Positions 26,346 through 35,925 are shown, numbered from the stretch's first letter. The stretch: 64,000 nucleotides of DNA from Sphingomonas sp. Root241 (GCF_001428865.1 NZ_LMIV01000001.1:1673997-1737996), one strand, 5' to 3'. The notes: generated by a model not told the origin, from the letters alone. Translations and numbers: made by a program.

Positions 26346-26480
26346 GCCGATCAACATGGGATCCGCCAGCGGTCGCTTCAGCCGCCCGTTCTCGTCCTCA
26401 AGCACCTTCGGCCTGCGAGCCTGCGGCACGGCACCGCGCGCCTCTCGATCACTGCTCCGTCTTGCGGACATCCTGCCCTG
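26346..26480 (-). mobile_element. Remnant of an IS3-family transposase OrfA
   Basis: On the minus strand this encodes ARRPKVLEDENGRLKRPLAD followed by PMLIG. This matches the leucine-zipper region of IS3-family OrfA proteins (typically RRLKxLEDENxRLKxLVAD). The helix-turn-helix part to its right is garbled and nothing of OrfB follows on the left, so only a short decayed piece is left. No terminal inverted repeats were found. It lies in the 495-bp gap (26252-26746) between mreB and the first non-classical receptor, at the edge of an AT-richer stretch. The rest of the gap holds no gene. Confidence 0.5.
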
Positions 26481-26721
26481 TCCGCCGACAAAAATGTCGT
26501 TTTCCAGCGTGCTCATCTTGGGCGTTGCCCATTCTGTATTTGATCGACTGAACAGGTAATCAAATTCCATCTGGCACCGATTCGTCTTTAAGTGGTGGGT
26601 ATATCCTTAGTTATATGATCTCGTGCGCTCATCATCGTTTGATATTCTGGAATTTGTGTCGAAACGACACCAGTAACGTCGACTGCGCTTGCCTGGAAGG
26701 CAACATATATCTTTGTGAATC

Positions 26722-26739
26722 ATCTACGATTTGGTAGAT
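26722..26739 (+). promoter_or_regulatory. Inverted repeat just before the first non-classical receptor
   Basis: ATCTAC (26722-26727) and GTAGAT (26734-26739) form a perfect 6-bp dyad with a 6-base centre, ending 7 bp before the ATG at 26747. It lies in AT-rich DNA and occupies the place of the ribosome site. It may be an operator or a translation-controlling hairpin. Confidence 0.35.
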
Positions 26740-26746
26740 TTTAGCG

Positions 26747-29296
26747 ATGGGGCGCCAGAGATATTTCAGGACGACAATTTGCCTTCCTCTTTGGCTCGTG
26801 GCCATGCAGCCGGCAAGAGCAGACGAAACGGATGGCCCTCAGGATCAGCAGCCGCAGACTGCCGATGACATCGTCGTTTACGGCCCCCGGCTGGGATTGT
26901 TGCCGGGTGTCCCTCCGGAAAACGAACTCAACGAAGGCGATATCGCAGCGTACGGCGCCAACAGCGTCGGCGATCTGCTCGATCAGGTGGGCGGCGCAGC
27001 CGATGCGTCCGGTGAAGGCCCCGTGGTCCTGATCAATGGCCGGGAAACCAGCGGCCTGAACACGATAAACGACCTCCCGACCGAGGCAATTCGCAAGATC
27101 CAGGTGTTGCCGCAACGCGTGGCGGGTCGGCTGGGCGAACGTCCGACCCGGCGGGTGATCAATGTGGTGCTCAAGAACGACCACCGGCAGATCACCGGAA
27201 ATGCCGAGGGGAGTTTCGCAACTGCCGGTGCGGGGCGCAGCTACAAAGCCGAGATCAACTTGTTGCGGCTGAAGGGCGGCAATCGCGACAGCCTGGTTTT
27301 CCGCAGCGAACGCGTCGATCCGCTGTTCGAAGGCGACCGCGACATCGTCAGCGAGCCATTGACGGCACCCTATGACAGTCGCGGCAATATCTTCGCGTCG
27401 ACGATCCTGGGAGCGGAGATCGATCCGGCGTTGAGTGCGCTGGCGGGGCAAATGGTAATTGTCGCACCGGTTCCGGCCGGCAATGCGGCGCCGACCCTGG
27501 GGGCGCTGGCAGCCAATGGCAACCGACCCAATTTTACCGATGTTCGCGATTTTCGCACGCTTGCTGCCGGCAAGCGCATCTTCTCGGTGAACGGCAATAT
27601 TGCGCGACAATGGGGGAAGACGGCGCTCTCGCTCAACGCGCGCGCGGAATGGGTGCGCACGGACTCGCAGTCGGGCCTTGCGGGCGTGTCGCTGACGCTG
27701 CCGGGCGGGTCGCCGTTTTCGCCGTTCACGCGCGATGTCAGGATCGCCCGCTACGTTGGCGACGCGCTGCGCCAGCAGGGCCACAACGCCAATCTCGAAC
27801 TTGGCGGCGATTTCACGACGCCGGTCGGCGGCTGGAACCTGCGCCTTGCCGGAAACTGGCAACACCTTGCCGCCAGGACCGATAGCCAGGCGGCCTTCGA
27901 TCCGGCCCCGCTCCAGGCCGCGATCAGCGCCGGCACGGTCGATCCGTTCGGAGCGCTGCCTGCCGGCCTGACACTGCTCCGGTACAATTTTGCGCGTTCG
28001 CGCAGCGACAATGCGTCGCTGCGGGCGACGCTTTCCGGGCGGGTGCTGGAATTGCCGGCGGGCGCGATGCGCGCCGCGGTGACGGCGGCGGTACGGACGG
28101 ACCGGCTCGACGGGCGGTGGGAGTTCCTGTCGGTGCCGAACGCGACGGGGTTTACGCGAAACGAAGCGGCACTTTCCGGCAACCTTCAGGTCCCCCTCCT
28201 CGGCGACAAATCGCCGATCGGCGATCTGGAACTCGACCTCAATGGAGCGATCCGCAGGCTCAACCGGATCGGGACCGTCGAGGATTTCGGCACCGGCCTG
28301 GCGTGGCAACCGGCCAGGTCGCTGAATTTCCGCGGCGCGTTCGACATGCAACGGCTGGCGCCTTCGGCCCAGACACTCAGCGACCCGCAAATCGTCTATG
28401 AAAATTACCGTATCTTCGACTTTGTCACCGGACAGACGGTCCAGGTCCGCTATATAACGGGGGGTAACCCCGGTTTGCCCGTTGCCCGGCGCAGGATTTG
28501 GTCAGTCGGGGGCACTTGGCTGCCCTTCGACAGCGCCAATCTCATCCTGACCGCCGAATATTCCAGCCGGCGAACCGCCAATGTTCAGTCGACGCTCCCG
28601 CCTGTCAACGCGCAGGTCCAGACGGCATTTCCCGATCGCTTCGTTCGCGACGCCAACGGCGTCCTGACGATCGTCGACAGCCGGCCGGTCGCCTTTGCGT
28701 ACGACAATAGCGACCAATTGCATTCGCGGATCGACTTTCATGGCTCGCTCGGAAAACCCGGTCCGGGACGCGCGGCCGGCTCGCGCAGCGATTCCGACGG
28801 CGCCTTTTCCTTCGACGGTCGGCCGCGCTTCAATTTCAGTCTCGAGCACAATTGGATCCTCCGCAGCGTGCGTCGCGCCCAGCTCGGCCTGCCCGAGATC
28901 GATTTGCTGGCCGGGGGAGCGACGGGATATGGCGGAGGCCTGGCTCGGCACACCGTCCGGGCTTCGGCCAATCTCGCCGGTCGGGGCGTGGGGATGCAGC
29001 TTTACGGTACCTGGCGCAGCGAAACGCTGATCAAGTCGTCCGAAACGCCCTCGCCAAGCGACCTGTTTTTTTCCGCGCAGACCAATGTGGATATGCGGCT
29101 TTTCGCCGATCTTGGCACGCTGGCGCCGAGCAACGCTGTTCTGAAAGGCGCGCGCTTGTCCCTGGCGGTGACCAATTTGCTGGATTCGAAGCAGCGGGTT
29201 CGTGATGGCAACGGACTGACACCGATACGGTATCAGCCCTATCTGTTGAACCCGCTCGGGCGCGTGATCACGATCGGACTTCGCAAGGTATTCTGA
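26747..29296 (+). CDS. TonB-dependent receptor of a non-classical sphingomonad type, paralogue A
   Basis: An 849-residue outer membrane protein with a signal peptide (about 1-25) and a DDIVVYG segment in the TonB-box region. The plug-like domain has GDLLDQVGG, GPVVLINGRETSG and ERPTRRVINVVLKND. A beta-barrel follows that ends in NPLGRVITIGLRKVF, with the C-terminal Phe needed for BAM assembly. The plug lacks the usual TonB receptor phrasing (VRGxxxxRxxxxxDGV); this variant, with VLINGRxxSG and R/K-VVNFVL, is recalled from other sphingomonad receptors. The ligand is unknown. Its closest relative here is the receptor at 31260; both share EIDPALSA-AG and APVP segments. No ribosome site is clear before the ATG. 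A secreted protein of unknown type lies between the two. Confidence 0.82.
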   Translation: MGRQRYFRTTICLPLWLVAMQPARADETDGPQDQQPQTADDIVVYGPRLGLLPGVPPENELNEGDIAAYGANSVGDLLDQVGGAADASGEGPVVLINGRETSGLNTINDLPTEAIRKIQVLPQRVAGRLGERPTRRVINVVLKNDHRQITGNAEGSFATAGAGRSYKAEINLLRLKGGNRDSLVFRSERVDPLFEGDRDIVSEPLTAPYDSRGNIFASTILGAEIDPALSALAGQMVIVAPVPAGNAAPTLGALAANGNRPNFTDVRDFRTLAAGKRIFSVNGNIARQWGKTALSLNARAEWVRTDSQSGLAGVSLTLPGGSPFSPFTRDVRIARYVGDALRQQGHNANLELGGDFTTPVGGWNLRLAGNWQHLAARTDSQAAFDPAPLQAAISAGTVDPFGALPAGLTLLRYNFARSRSDNASLRATLSGRVLELPAGAMRAAVTAAVRTDRLDGRWEFLSVPNATGFTRNEAALSGNLQVPLLGDKSPIGDLELDLNGAIRRLNRIGTVEDFGTGLAWQPARSLNFRGAFDMQRLAPSAQTLSDPQIVYENYRIFDFVTGQTVQVRYITGGNPGLPVARRRIWSVGGTWLPFDSANLILTAEYSSRRTANVQSTLPPVNAQVQTAFPDRFVRDANGVLTIVDSRPVAFAYDNSDQLHSRIDFHGSLGKPGPGRAAGSRSDSDGAFSFDGRPRFNFSLEHNWILRSVRRAQLGLPEIDLLAGGATGYGGGLARHTVRASANLAGRGVGMQLYGTWRSETLIKSSETPSPSDLFFSAQTNVDMRLFADLGTLAPSNAVLKGARLSLAVTNLLDSKQRVRDGNGLTPIRYQPYLLNPLGRVITIGLRKVF

Positions 29297-29381
29297 GCCG
29301 ATCCGCCCTGGCCGCCGCCGGAATCAAAAGCCCCGCTAGTGTTATCTGGCGAGGCTCTTGAAGTCGGTAAGCTGGCGAAAA

Positions 29382-30410
29382 TCAGACCACCGGGACCGTG
29401 ACCCAATTGTGGCTGCCGTCATTGAGGTTCGGAACCCCGACAGTCGCGCCACCATTATACCAGACGGTCGTGCACTTATCGCCGGTATAGCCGTTCTGCT
29501 TGGCCCAGGCACCCGGTAGCTTCGTCCCGGACTTGCTCGGCGAGATGCAGACCACGACCTGACCGATGATCAGCGTCGCGCTGGTGTCGAAGCCTGCGCC
29601 GGCATCCTCATGCGCGCGGAGCGCATTGGTCTGGTCGACGTTGATCGCAGTCTGCGCTTCGTTGCCCTGCAGCGTCGCCGGATCGTTATAGGCATCATGG
29701 TGCTCCGTGTACGCCGCGGTGCCTTGGAACATGCAGTGCGGATTGGCGTCGCTGCCGCCATGGAACGGGTCGCCCCACCAGGTCGGGAGGTTCAGCGGAT
29801 CTTCGCCTTGCTTGGTGAAGGCCGCGCAATTGCCCCGGACTGCATCCTCGGAACCGCCGAAGTCACCAGCGATCACGTAGATGCCGACCGCCGGATGGAA
29901 AATGTCCACCGCGGGGTGATAGAGCGCCTTGAGGATGTCGCAGCTGAACGCATGGGCGTACGTCGTCTTGAACGTTCCCATGAAATCATAGGTGCTGGCG
30001 CTGTAATGGCCGCCAACGGCCTGCTTGATCCCGAACATGTTGACGCTGCCGCCGTTGCGATACGGGTCGCCGAGAATTTCGACATGCCCCGGGGTGAAGG
30101 TGCCGGCGCCGACGAGGGTGCCGGCAATCGCGTCGGTGATCGAATGGGTGCCCGTTTCGACAGGTCCGGCAGCCAGCGTCACCGGGCCGAGCACCACCTG
30201 GCCGGACCAGATGTCGCCACCTGCGCCATCGGTGTCGTGCGCCATTGCCGCGGCGTCACAGGTGGTCTGCATTCCGGGAAGAACAACCTGCCCGGGATCG
30301 GCCGCCGGCGTCGGATCGACAAGGGTGACCGCGGCAAATGCCGGAATCGGGGCGACGGAGACTGCGAGCGCGATGATCGCACTGGCAGAGGCTCGAAAGG
30401 TCGGAATCAT
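29382..30410 (-). CDS. Secreted protein of unknown function between two paralogous receptors
   Basis: A 342-residue protein with a clear signal peptide (residues 1-26, ending IPAFA). The mature part is rich in Gly, Ala, Thr and His, contains six cysteines (first at 51) that could form disulfides, and has aromatic segments such as YHPAVDIFHPAVGIYVIAGD, LPTWWGDPFHGGSDANPH and AYTEHHDAYNDP. The His/Asp clusters could bind metal. I recognise no domain. It is convergent with receptor A (85-bp gap) and divergent from receptor B. Its upstream DNA is unusually AT-rich for this window. It may be a surface or secreted partner of the receptors, or an independent cargo gene. Confidence 0.75.
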   Translation of the reverse strand: MIPTFRASASAIIALAVSVAPIPAFAAVTLVDPTPAADPGQVVLPGMQTTCDAAAMAHDTDGAGGDIWSGQVVLGPVTLAAGPVETGTHSITDAIAGTLVGAGTFTPGHVEILGDPYRNGGSVNMFGIKQAVGGHYSASTYDFMGTFKTTYAHAFSCDILKALYHPAVDIFHPAVGIYVIAGDFGGSEDAVRGNCAAFTKQGEDPLNLPTWWGDPFHGGSDANPHCMFQGTAAYTEHHDAYNDPATLQGNEAQTAINVDQTNALRAHEDAGAGFDTSATLIIGQVVVCISPSKSGTKLPGAWAKQNGYTGDKCTTVWYNGGATVGVPNLNDGSHNWVTVPVV

Positions 30411-31259
30411 GGTCCACTCCTATTTTTTCCGCGAATTCATTATCTCCCTGTCCACGACTCGCAGTTCTATCGGGGGCTGTGAAAATCCTGCGACCGGTAA
30501 ACCCAATAGTAAATAGGATGTTAACGGCTTTACGGTAATAATGTGATCTATTACGAAACTAGAGATATAAGGTGTTATCCAAGTATAACTTTGGTTATAT
30601 TGTTTATGTTTTGGCAATATCCTGCATTCTTGCTTTTCGAAGGTGTCTCCGACTTGTCGGGAAATGGGAGCCTGGATCTGGCCGCGCTACGCGCCGCAGT
30701 CGATCAGCCGCTCGCCAAGCCGGTTCGGCATCGATCACCAAACAACTGATTGTACTCGCCATGGGGATGACCGGCGCAGCCCGTTTGGATCGAACGCGGC
30801 GCTGACCTCAGCCTGGTGAACGCAGGGCATCCGGCTTCTGCCTTCCATCACGACCAGTCCCGAAACGGGCATGGTACCGGTACGGCCGTTTCCTTCCATG
30901 CCGTAGACGATGTAGCTGTAGGGGCCGTTCGTGAACCTGAGTTGATGCTATGCCCGCGCAACGCTCGGTCCTGTGGAATACACTTCCCCGCGCCGCGCTG
31001 CCGATAATCGCCATTTCGGCTCGCGTCGGTCTGCCGAACTGATAAGCCAAAGTGCTCCCGACTGCCTAACGGACACGAACTTGTTGCCCAGGGCGGGGAA
31101 TGGCGCGCGGCGGCCCTTCCGGTTCATGACGGCGTGGACGATGACTGAACAACCGCGTTCAAATACAGTAAATGAGAGCGTTTTCGTTGCGCACTTTCGA
31201 ACTCGTCAAGCGGCCGCAACCGATATAGTCAGCGCCGGAACACCTGCGGGGATGGGCCA
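30411..31259. other. AT-rich gene-poor gap upstream of receptor B
   Basis: About 850 bp without an intact gene. The part at 30420-30650 is strikingly AT-rich for this genome, with long T- and A-rich runs, and should contain the promoter of the secreted-protein gene. A decayed coding piece (30735-30947) lies in the middle. The part before 31260 shows no operator or clear sigma pattern. Confidence 0.5.
30735..30947 (-). pseudogene. Possible remnant of a small exported protein gene
   Basis: After an in-frame stop, the minus strand reads HQLRFTNGPYSYIVYGMEGN, then GRTGTMPVSGLVVMEGRSRM and PCVHQAEVSAAFDPNG. The pattern of strands, GPYSYIVY and a lone Cys looks like natural protein, unlike nearby frames. 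There is no start codon, ribosome site or signal peptide, and the upstream part is broken. The family is not recognised. Confidence 0.3.
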
Positions 31260-33827
31260 ATGACCGGAAGAATGGCATCCCAACGGCCATGGGCCAGACG
31301 CGGACTGGTCTCCTCGGTCGCCATCTACGCTACCGTATTTGGATCCGCGGCGTGGGCACAGCAACGAGACGATGCACCGCTGCCGCCAAGTGAACAAACC
31401 GAGGATGATAGGACCGACATCGTCGTGATCGGTAGGCGCGGTTCGGCGGTGACCGACGTAGCGCCGGTGGCGGAATTCGATGCCGACGCGGTGGCAGCCA
31501 CCGGCGCTACGACGGTACCCGAGCTCTTGCAGGCGATCCGCGGCACGACGCAGGGAGCCGATGGCTCCGATCCGATCTTCCTGCTGAATGCCCAACGCGT
31601 GTCCGGCTTTGCCGAGATCGGCTCGCTTCCACCGGAAGCGATCGAGAAGGTCGAAGTGCTGCCCGAACAGGCGGCGCTGAAGTTCGGATTTCCTCCGACA
31701 CGGCGCGTGGTGAACTTCATCACCAAGGCGCGGTTCCGGCAATTCGAAGCCAAAGCGAGCGCCGGCACTACTACCCGGTGGGGAAGCGCCACCGAAAAGG
31801 CCAATCTGGGCATGACCCGGCTGCGCGACGGAGCGCGGCTGACGGTGGGGCTCGAATACCGGCGCACGGATCCCCTGCTCCAGTCGGATCGCGACATCGC
31901 GCCCGACCCCGGCATCGCGTTTGATGCGATCGGCAATGTCACCGCGGTAAATGGCGGCGAGATCGATCCGGCACTGTCGGCTGCCGCCGGCCGGCCCGTC
32001 ACGATCGCGCCGGTGCCCGAGGCGGCGGCGGACCGCGGCGCGCTCGCAGCCTATGCCTCCGGCGCCAGCCCGCGCCTGTTCGATCTGGGGCCCTATCGGA
32101 TGCTGGCTCCGGCCAATGACGCGATCAAGGCGGAAGCGGTAATCGCCGATCGGATCGGCGAGGGGCTCTCCGGATCGATCAGCCTTTCCGCCGAGCAAAG
32201 CCGGAACAGGAATCTCGCCGGCCTTGCCGGCGTGAAGCTGATCGTCCCGGAAACCAACCCCTACTCGCCCTTCGCCAGACCCGTGATACTCAACCGCTAT
32301 CTGATCGAAGCCGGCGTACTGCACGAACGCCAGACAGTGACCGATCTGCACGCCGGCGCCGTCCTGCGAGGCGCGGTCTCCGGATGGCGTTGGGACTTCA
32401 CCGGCGAGTTCGATCAAAAGCAGACCGATGGCAATGCCGAGCGCGGCGTCGATCCTGTGGCCGCCAACACAGCGATTGCCGCGGGTGCCAATCCCTTCGC
32501 TCCCCTCGACGCCGCGCTGCTGACGGCGCGGCTCATCGACCGGACACGCCTGCGCTCGCGCACGGCTGGGGCGAAGACGGTGGTCACCAACACGCCGATC
32601 CGCCTGCCGGCGGGCCGGGTGGCGATCACGGCAACAGCGGAAGCGGCGCGATCGACCGCCGCCTCCTCCTCACGCGGATCCAACCCGTTCGATCTGCGGC
32701 TGGGCCGCACGCGTATCGAAGCGGGTCTTGCGGTCGACGTGCCGCTGGCATCGAGGCGCGAGAACGTGTTGCCTTTCATGGGCGACCTTTCGGTGAATGC
32801 TTCACTCAATGTGCGCGACGTCAGCGGATACGGGGCGTTGCGCGACGCGACGTTCGGCATGGCATGGGGACCCATAGAAGGCGTGCAGCTGCTCGCCACC
32901 GTCAGGAGTAGCGAGGCCGCGCCCGACATGGTGCAGCAATCGACGCCCGTGACGCGCGTCCCGAACGTTCCGGTATTCGATTATGGAAACGGTCGCACCG
33001 AGCTCGTCACGCTGATTCTGGGCGGTAATCCGGACCTAGCCCCCGAGCGGCGTCTCGTCGGTTCGCTCACGCTCTCCGTCAAGCCGTTCGCCAAACGCGA
33101 ATTGCGTTTCTCCGCTACCTATGAAGCAACGACGATCCGCAACCAGACGGGTACGGTCTATGCGATTACGCCACAGACCGAGGCAGTCCTGCCGGATCTG
33201 TTCGTCCGCGATCCCGCCGGGCGACTGGCGTCGGTCACCTATCAGCCGATCAACTTCGGAATCGAGCGCCAGCGCACGCTGAACCTGACGGTGAACGCCA
33301 GCGGGAAACTGGGCAAGGCGCCGCCTGCCTCCCCTGGCGCCAAGGGCAAGGCGCCCGTGCTGACCAATTATTATGCCGGCATCGGGCCCAGCATCAAATT
33401 CAGCGACCGGCTGCAGCTACGCCCGGGCACTCCCGAACTCGACCTGCTGCGCGGCGACACGATCCGTGGTTGGGGCATGCCCCGTACCTATGGCTACGCT
33501 TATGGCGGGATAAACCATGGCGGCATGGGCCTGACATTCAATGCCTGGTATCAGGCGCCGAACCGGATACGCAGCGCGGATCCCGCGGCGGATCTGCGCT
33601 TCTCATCGGTCTTCAAGCTCAACACAGGCGCCTATATCGGCCTCGGCAGCCTGCTGCCGCGCGAGAAGTGGGCACGCAGATTGCGGCTAGCATTCGACGT
33701 CAGCAATCTCACCGATGCGCGTCAGCAGGTGCGCGATCGCAACGGAATTGTCCCGAACCGCTTGCAGCCGGACTATCTCGATCCGATCGGGCGGACCGCC
33801 ACTGTCACCCTCAGAAAATTGTTCTAA
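31260..33827 (+). CDS. TonB-dependent receptor of a non-classical sphingomonad type, paralogue B
   Basis: An 855-residue receptor with a signal peptide (about 1-34, ending AAWAQ), TDIVVIG near the N-terminus, and a plug with PELLQAIRG, DPIFLLNAQRVSGFAEIG and FPPTRRVVNFITKARF. The barrel ends in DYLDPIGRTATVTLRKLF. Compared with paralogue A the order of features is the same and many barrel segments align (EIDPALSAAAG, NGRTELVTLILGGNPDL against TGGNPGL, the last 45 residues). The pair therefore came from an old duplication. The ATG at 31260 or a second at 31272 may be used. Ligand unknown; GH43 and a secreted protein are neighbours. Confidence 0.82.
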   Translation: MTGRMASQRPWARRGLVSSVAIYATVFGSAAWAQQRDDAPLPPSEQTEDDRTDIVVIGRRGSAVTDVAPVAEFDADAVAATGATTVPELLQAIRGTTQGADGSDPIFLLNAQRVSGFAEIGSLPPEAIEKVEVLPEQAALKFGFPPTRRVVNFITKARFRQFEAKASAGTTTRWGSATEKANLGMTRLRDGARLTVGLEYRRTDPLLQSDRDIAPDPGIAFDAIGNVTAVNGGEIDPALSAAAGRPVTIAPVPEAAADRGALAAYASGASPRLFDLGPYRMLAPANDAIKAEAVIADRIGEGLSGSISLSAEQSRNRNLAGLAGVKLIVPETNPYSPFARPVILNRYLIEAGVLHERQTVTDLHAGAVLRGAVSGWRWDFTGEFDQKQTDGNAERGVDPVAANTAIAAGANPFAPLDAALLTARLIDRTRLRSRTAGAKTVVTNTPIRLPAGRVAITATAEAARSTAASSSRGSNPFDLRLGRTRIEAGLAVDVPLASRRENVLPFMGDLSVNASLNVRDVSGYGALRDATFGMAWGPIEGVQLLATVRSSEAAPDMVQQSTPVTRVPNVPVFDYGNGRTELVTLILGGNPDLAPERRLVGSLTLSVKPFAKRELRFSATYEATTIRNQTGTVYAITPQTEAVLPDLFVRDPAGRLASVTYQPINFGIERQRTLNLTVNASGKLGKAPPASPGAKGKAPVLTNYYAGIGPSIKFSDRLQLRPGTPELDLLRGDTIRGWGMPRTYGYAYGGINHGGMGLTFNAWYQAPNRIRSADPAADLRFSSVFKLNTGAYIGLGSLLPREKWARRLRLAFDVSNLTDARQQVRDRNGIVPNRLQPDYLDPIGRTATVTLRKLF

Positions 33828-34004
33828 TTGGCGCCCCTCCTTCCGCTTTCGGATTCACGCGCCGCCGTGCCGACGGCCAGATGTGGAAGCACAGCCGATA
33901 CGAGACTAAGCGACCAGAAGAACGGCAGCGGAGTGGCAGCTTTCGGGGTATTCAGGCCGGACAGCTGCCATTTTCCGGCTATCGCAGCGGCACTCCCCCA
34001 ATCG

Positions 34005-34934
34005 TTATGGTTTTGCTCCAATCGTCTGCCGCGTTACCGTCTCTATCGTGCCATCGCGGTTGTAGCGCAGCGGAGCATAGGTGATGGACCGGCGGTGGCT
34101 GCCGCCACCGGAAAGCAGATTGTCATGGTAGAAGAGCCATGACTGGCCTGCATGCTCCAATACGGCCTGGTGGTTCGTCGAAATCGGCAAATAGTCCAGG
34201 ATCACGCCGCGATATTGGTAGGGACCGAGCGGCGTCGTCGCGGTGGCATAGACGATCTGGCCAGGCCAGCCGGTCGAGAAACTGAAATAATAGAGGCCCC
34301 CGCGCCGATGCAGGAACGGCGCCTCGCCGTACATCTTTTTGGAATCTTCACGGGGAAAGCCATTGATCGTCAGATTCCGGATCGGCCCGTCCAGCGTGAC
34401 CATATCCGCCTTCAGCTTGACGATCTTTGGCACGCGCGTGCCGAATAGCAGATAGGCTTGGCCGTTCTTGTCGACAAATACTGCGGGATCGATGGGTTCG
34501 TCGCCCGCATTCGGATCGCGTGCCTTGTCGATCAGCGCATTGGCTCGAGCATCGCGGAACGGGCCTTCGGGCCGCTTCGCAACCGCAACGCCGATCTTGT
34601 CCCCGCCGATCGGCGCGTAGAAAAAGTACTTGCCGTGACGGAAAGCGGCTTCAGGTGCCCAGGCCTTGGCGTCGGGCTTCGCCCATTTGAATACCGTTAC
34701 GTCGAGTGGCGCTCCCTTATCCAACCAGGTTTTCATGTCTTTGGAGGTGTACAATCGCCATGCCGTGGAATCCCAGTAGGTGCCGGAGTTCGAAGCGTCG
34801 TCGGTCGCGTAGACGTAGAACTGCCCGGCAAAGAAGTGCGGCGAGGGATCCGCGCTGAAGCGAGGCGTGATTGGCGTCTGTGCTGCAGCCGCCAGTGGCG
34901 CGAGGAACGCTGCGACGAACACGACAGTCTTCAC
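34005..34934 (-). CDS. Secreted glycoside hydrolase, family 43-like
   Basis: A 309-residue protein with a signal peptide (about 1-19, ending AAAQ) and the five-bladed propeller pattern of GH43. ADPSPHFFAGQFYVYATDD holds the catalytic base Asp29, DPAVFVDKNGQAYLLFGT the transition-state Asp and MYGEAPFLHRRGG the general acid Glu; SFSTGW and NHQAVLE segments follow. GH43 enzymes act on arabinan, xylan or their side chains. It has no accessory domain. The gene stands alone on the minus strand, convergent with receptor B. It fits the plant-polysaccharide theme of the right half of the window. Confidence 0.88.
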   Translation of the reverse strand: MKTVVFVAAFLAPLAAAAQTPITPRFSADPSPHFFAGQFYVYATDDASNSGTYWDSTAWRLYTSKDMKTWLDKGAPLDVTVFKWAKPDAKAWAPEAAFRHGKYFFYAPIGGDKIGVAVAKRPEGPFRDARANALIDKARDPNAGDEPIDPAVFVDKNGQAYLLFGTRVPKIVKLKADMVTLDGPIRNLTINGFPREDSKKMYGEAPFLHRRGGLYYFSFSTGWPGQIVYATATTPLGPYQYRGVILDYLPISTNHQAVLEHAGQSWLFYHDNLLSGGGSHRRSITYAPLRYNRDGTIETVTRQTIGAKP

Positions 34935-35268
34935 GGTCTCACCTGTAAATGTCTGACTAATGCATTGAGATCAGGTTGGCTGCATGTCGTCAAGCGCCCC
35001 CGGCCCCGATCACCAACCATTTATGGGTCGGTCCGTCGTGGCAAAGAGAAATGAGGGAGCGAGAGCCACGGTAACGGCACGACCAACAGTGGCGAGGAAG
35101 CAGGCAGGATGGATTCACGCTTCACAATTGGCGTTGAAGCGAGCGCCCTTTTTCCGTGAACCCGTGTTCGTCACCAAGGCGATCGCCGATCTTGCATTCT
35201 TCGGCCTATGCCTTTCGGCTACACGGCTGATGTATCGAAAAAACCGGCCCGCACAGCGCGATCCACCG
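34935..35268. other. Intergenic region, nothing recognised
   Basis: About 330 bp between the GH43 start and the L,D-transpeptidase end. Frames crossing it lack ribosome sites and known motifs. It should contain the GH43 promoter near its left end. Confidence 0.45.
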
Positions 35269-35925
35269 TCAGCGTGCGCCGCCTGCGAGGGCCTGAACCC
35301 GAAGGCGCGGAAAAACCACCTCGAGCGGCTTCGTGTCCGGCAACACGTAGACATATCCGCCCTTCCTGCGGAAAAGCGGCTGCACGGTCTTGCTGTAGAA
35401 GGCCATGGGCACGTTGATGCACCCGAAGGTGATGCGATTGTCGTCCGAAGTCGGCGACAGCATCCGCTGGCGGCGGCGCTCCTTCGCGCTGACGCCCTTC
35501 GGGATCGGGTGCAGCGCCACGGACGTTGCGTAATCGACCCAAAGCACCTTTTCCCTGCCCGCGGCCAATCCGTATTTCGCGAGGAAGCGCCCGGCGGGCG
35601 TCGTCTTCTCGGCGGGGCCGATCTCGGCGAGGTTCTTGCTGCCGATGCCGGGGCTGGCATCGTCCCCGACGGCAACCCCGATCAGCACCGGAACCTGGCC
35701 GAGCGCTTTCCCCTTCGCATCGAACAGCAACAGGGAAGCACTCGTCTTGTCGACGATGATGTAGGGCAAAGAACGATTATCTCCCGATGCGGCGACCCAA
35801 TCGGCCACGCGCGCAGCCGCCGCCGAAGGGCTGATTTCAACCGGCGGCGTTGCTTCCGATGGCCGGGGATCCCCGGCCACCAGGAAGCTTGCGAGTCCAG
35901 CGAGCGCCAGAACCAGGTTGCTCAT
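35269..35925 (-). CDS. L,D-transpeptidase (YkuD-like)
   Basis: A 218-residue exported protein: an N-terminal hydrophobic segment (about 3-17) and then a YkuD-type domain (about 50-205) with PYIIVDKTSASLLLF, HPIPKG and the catalytic ITFGCINVP, whose Cys forms the acyl-enzyme and follows an upstream conserved His. Such enzymes make 3-3 peptidoglycan cross-links or attach outer membrane proteins to peptidoglycan. It lies 69 bp downstream of a small coiled-coil lipoprotein gene on the same strand, a pairing reminiscent of Lpp and its transpeptidases. That functional link is inference. Confidence 0.88.
   Translation of the reverse strand: MSNLVLALAGLASFLVAGDPRPSEATPPVEISPSAAAARVADWVAASGDNRSLPYIIVDKTSASLLLFDAKGKALGQVPVLIGVAVGDDASPGIGSKNLAEIGPAEKTTPAGRFLAKYGLAAGREKVLWVDYATSVALHPIPKGVSAKERRRQRMLSPTSDDNRITFGCINVPMAFYSKTVQPLFRRKGGYVYVLPDTKPLEVVFPRLRVQALAGGAR

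Noticed and set aside
29300..29381. Imperfect hairpin between receptor A and the secreted-protein gene
   Set aside because: Arms AGCCCCGC and GCGAGGCT pair only partly and no T run follows; too weak to call a terminator.
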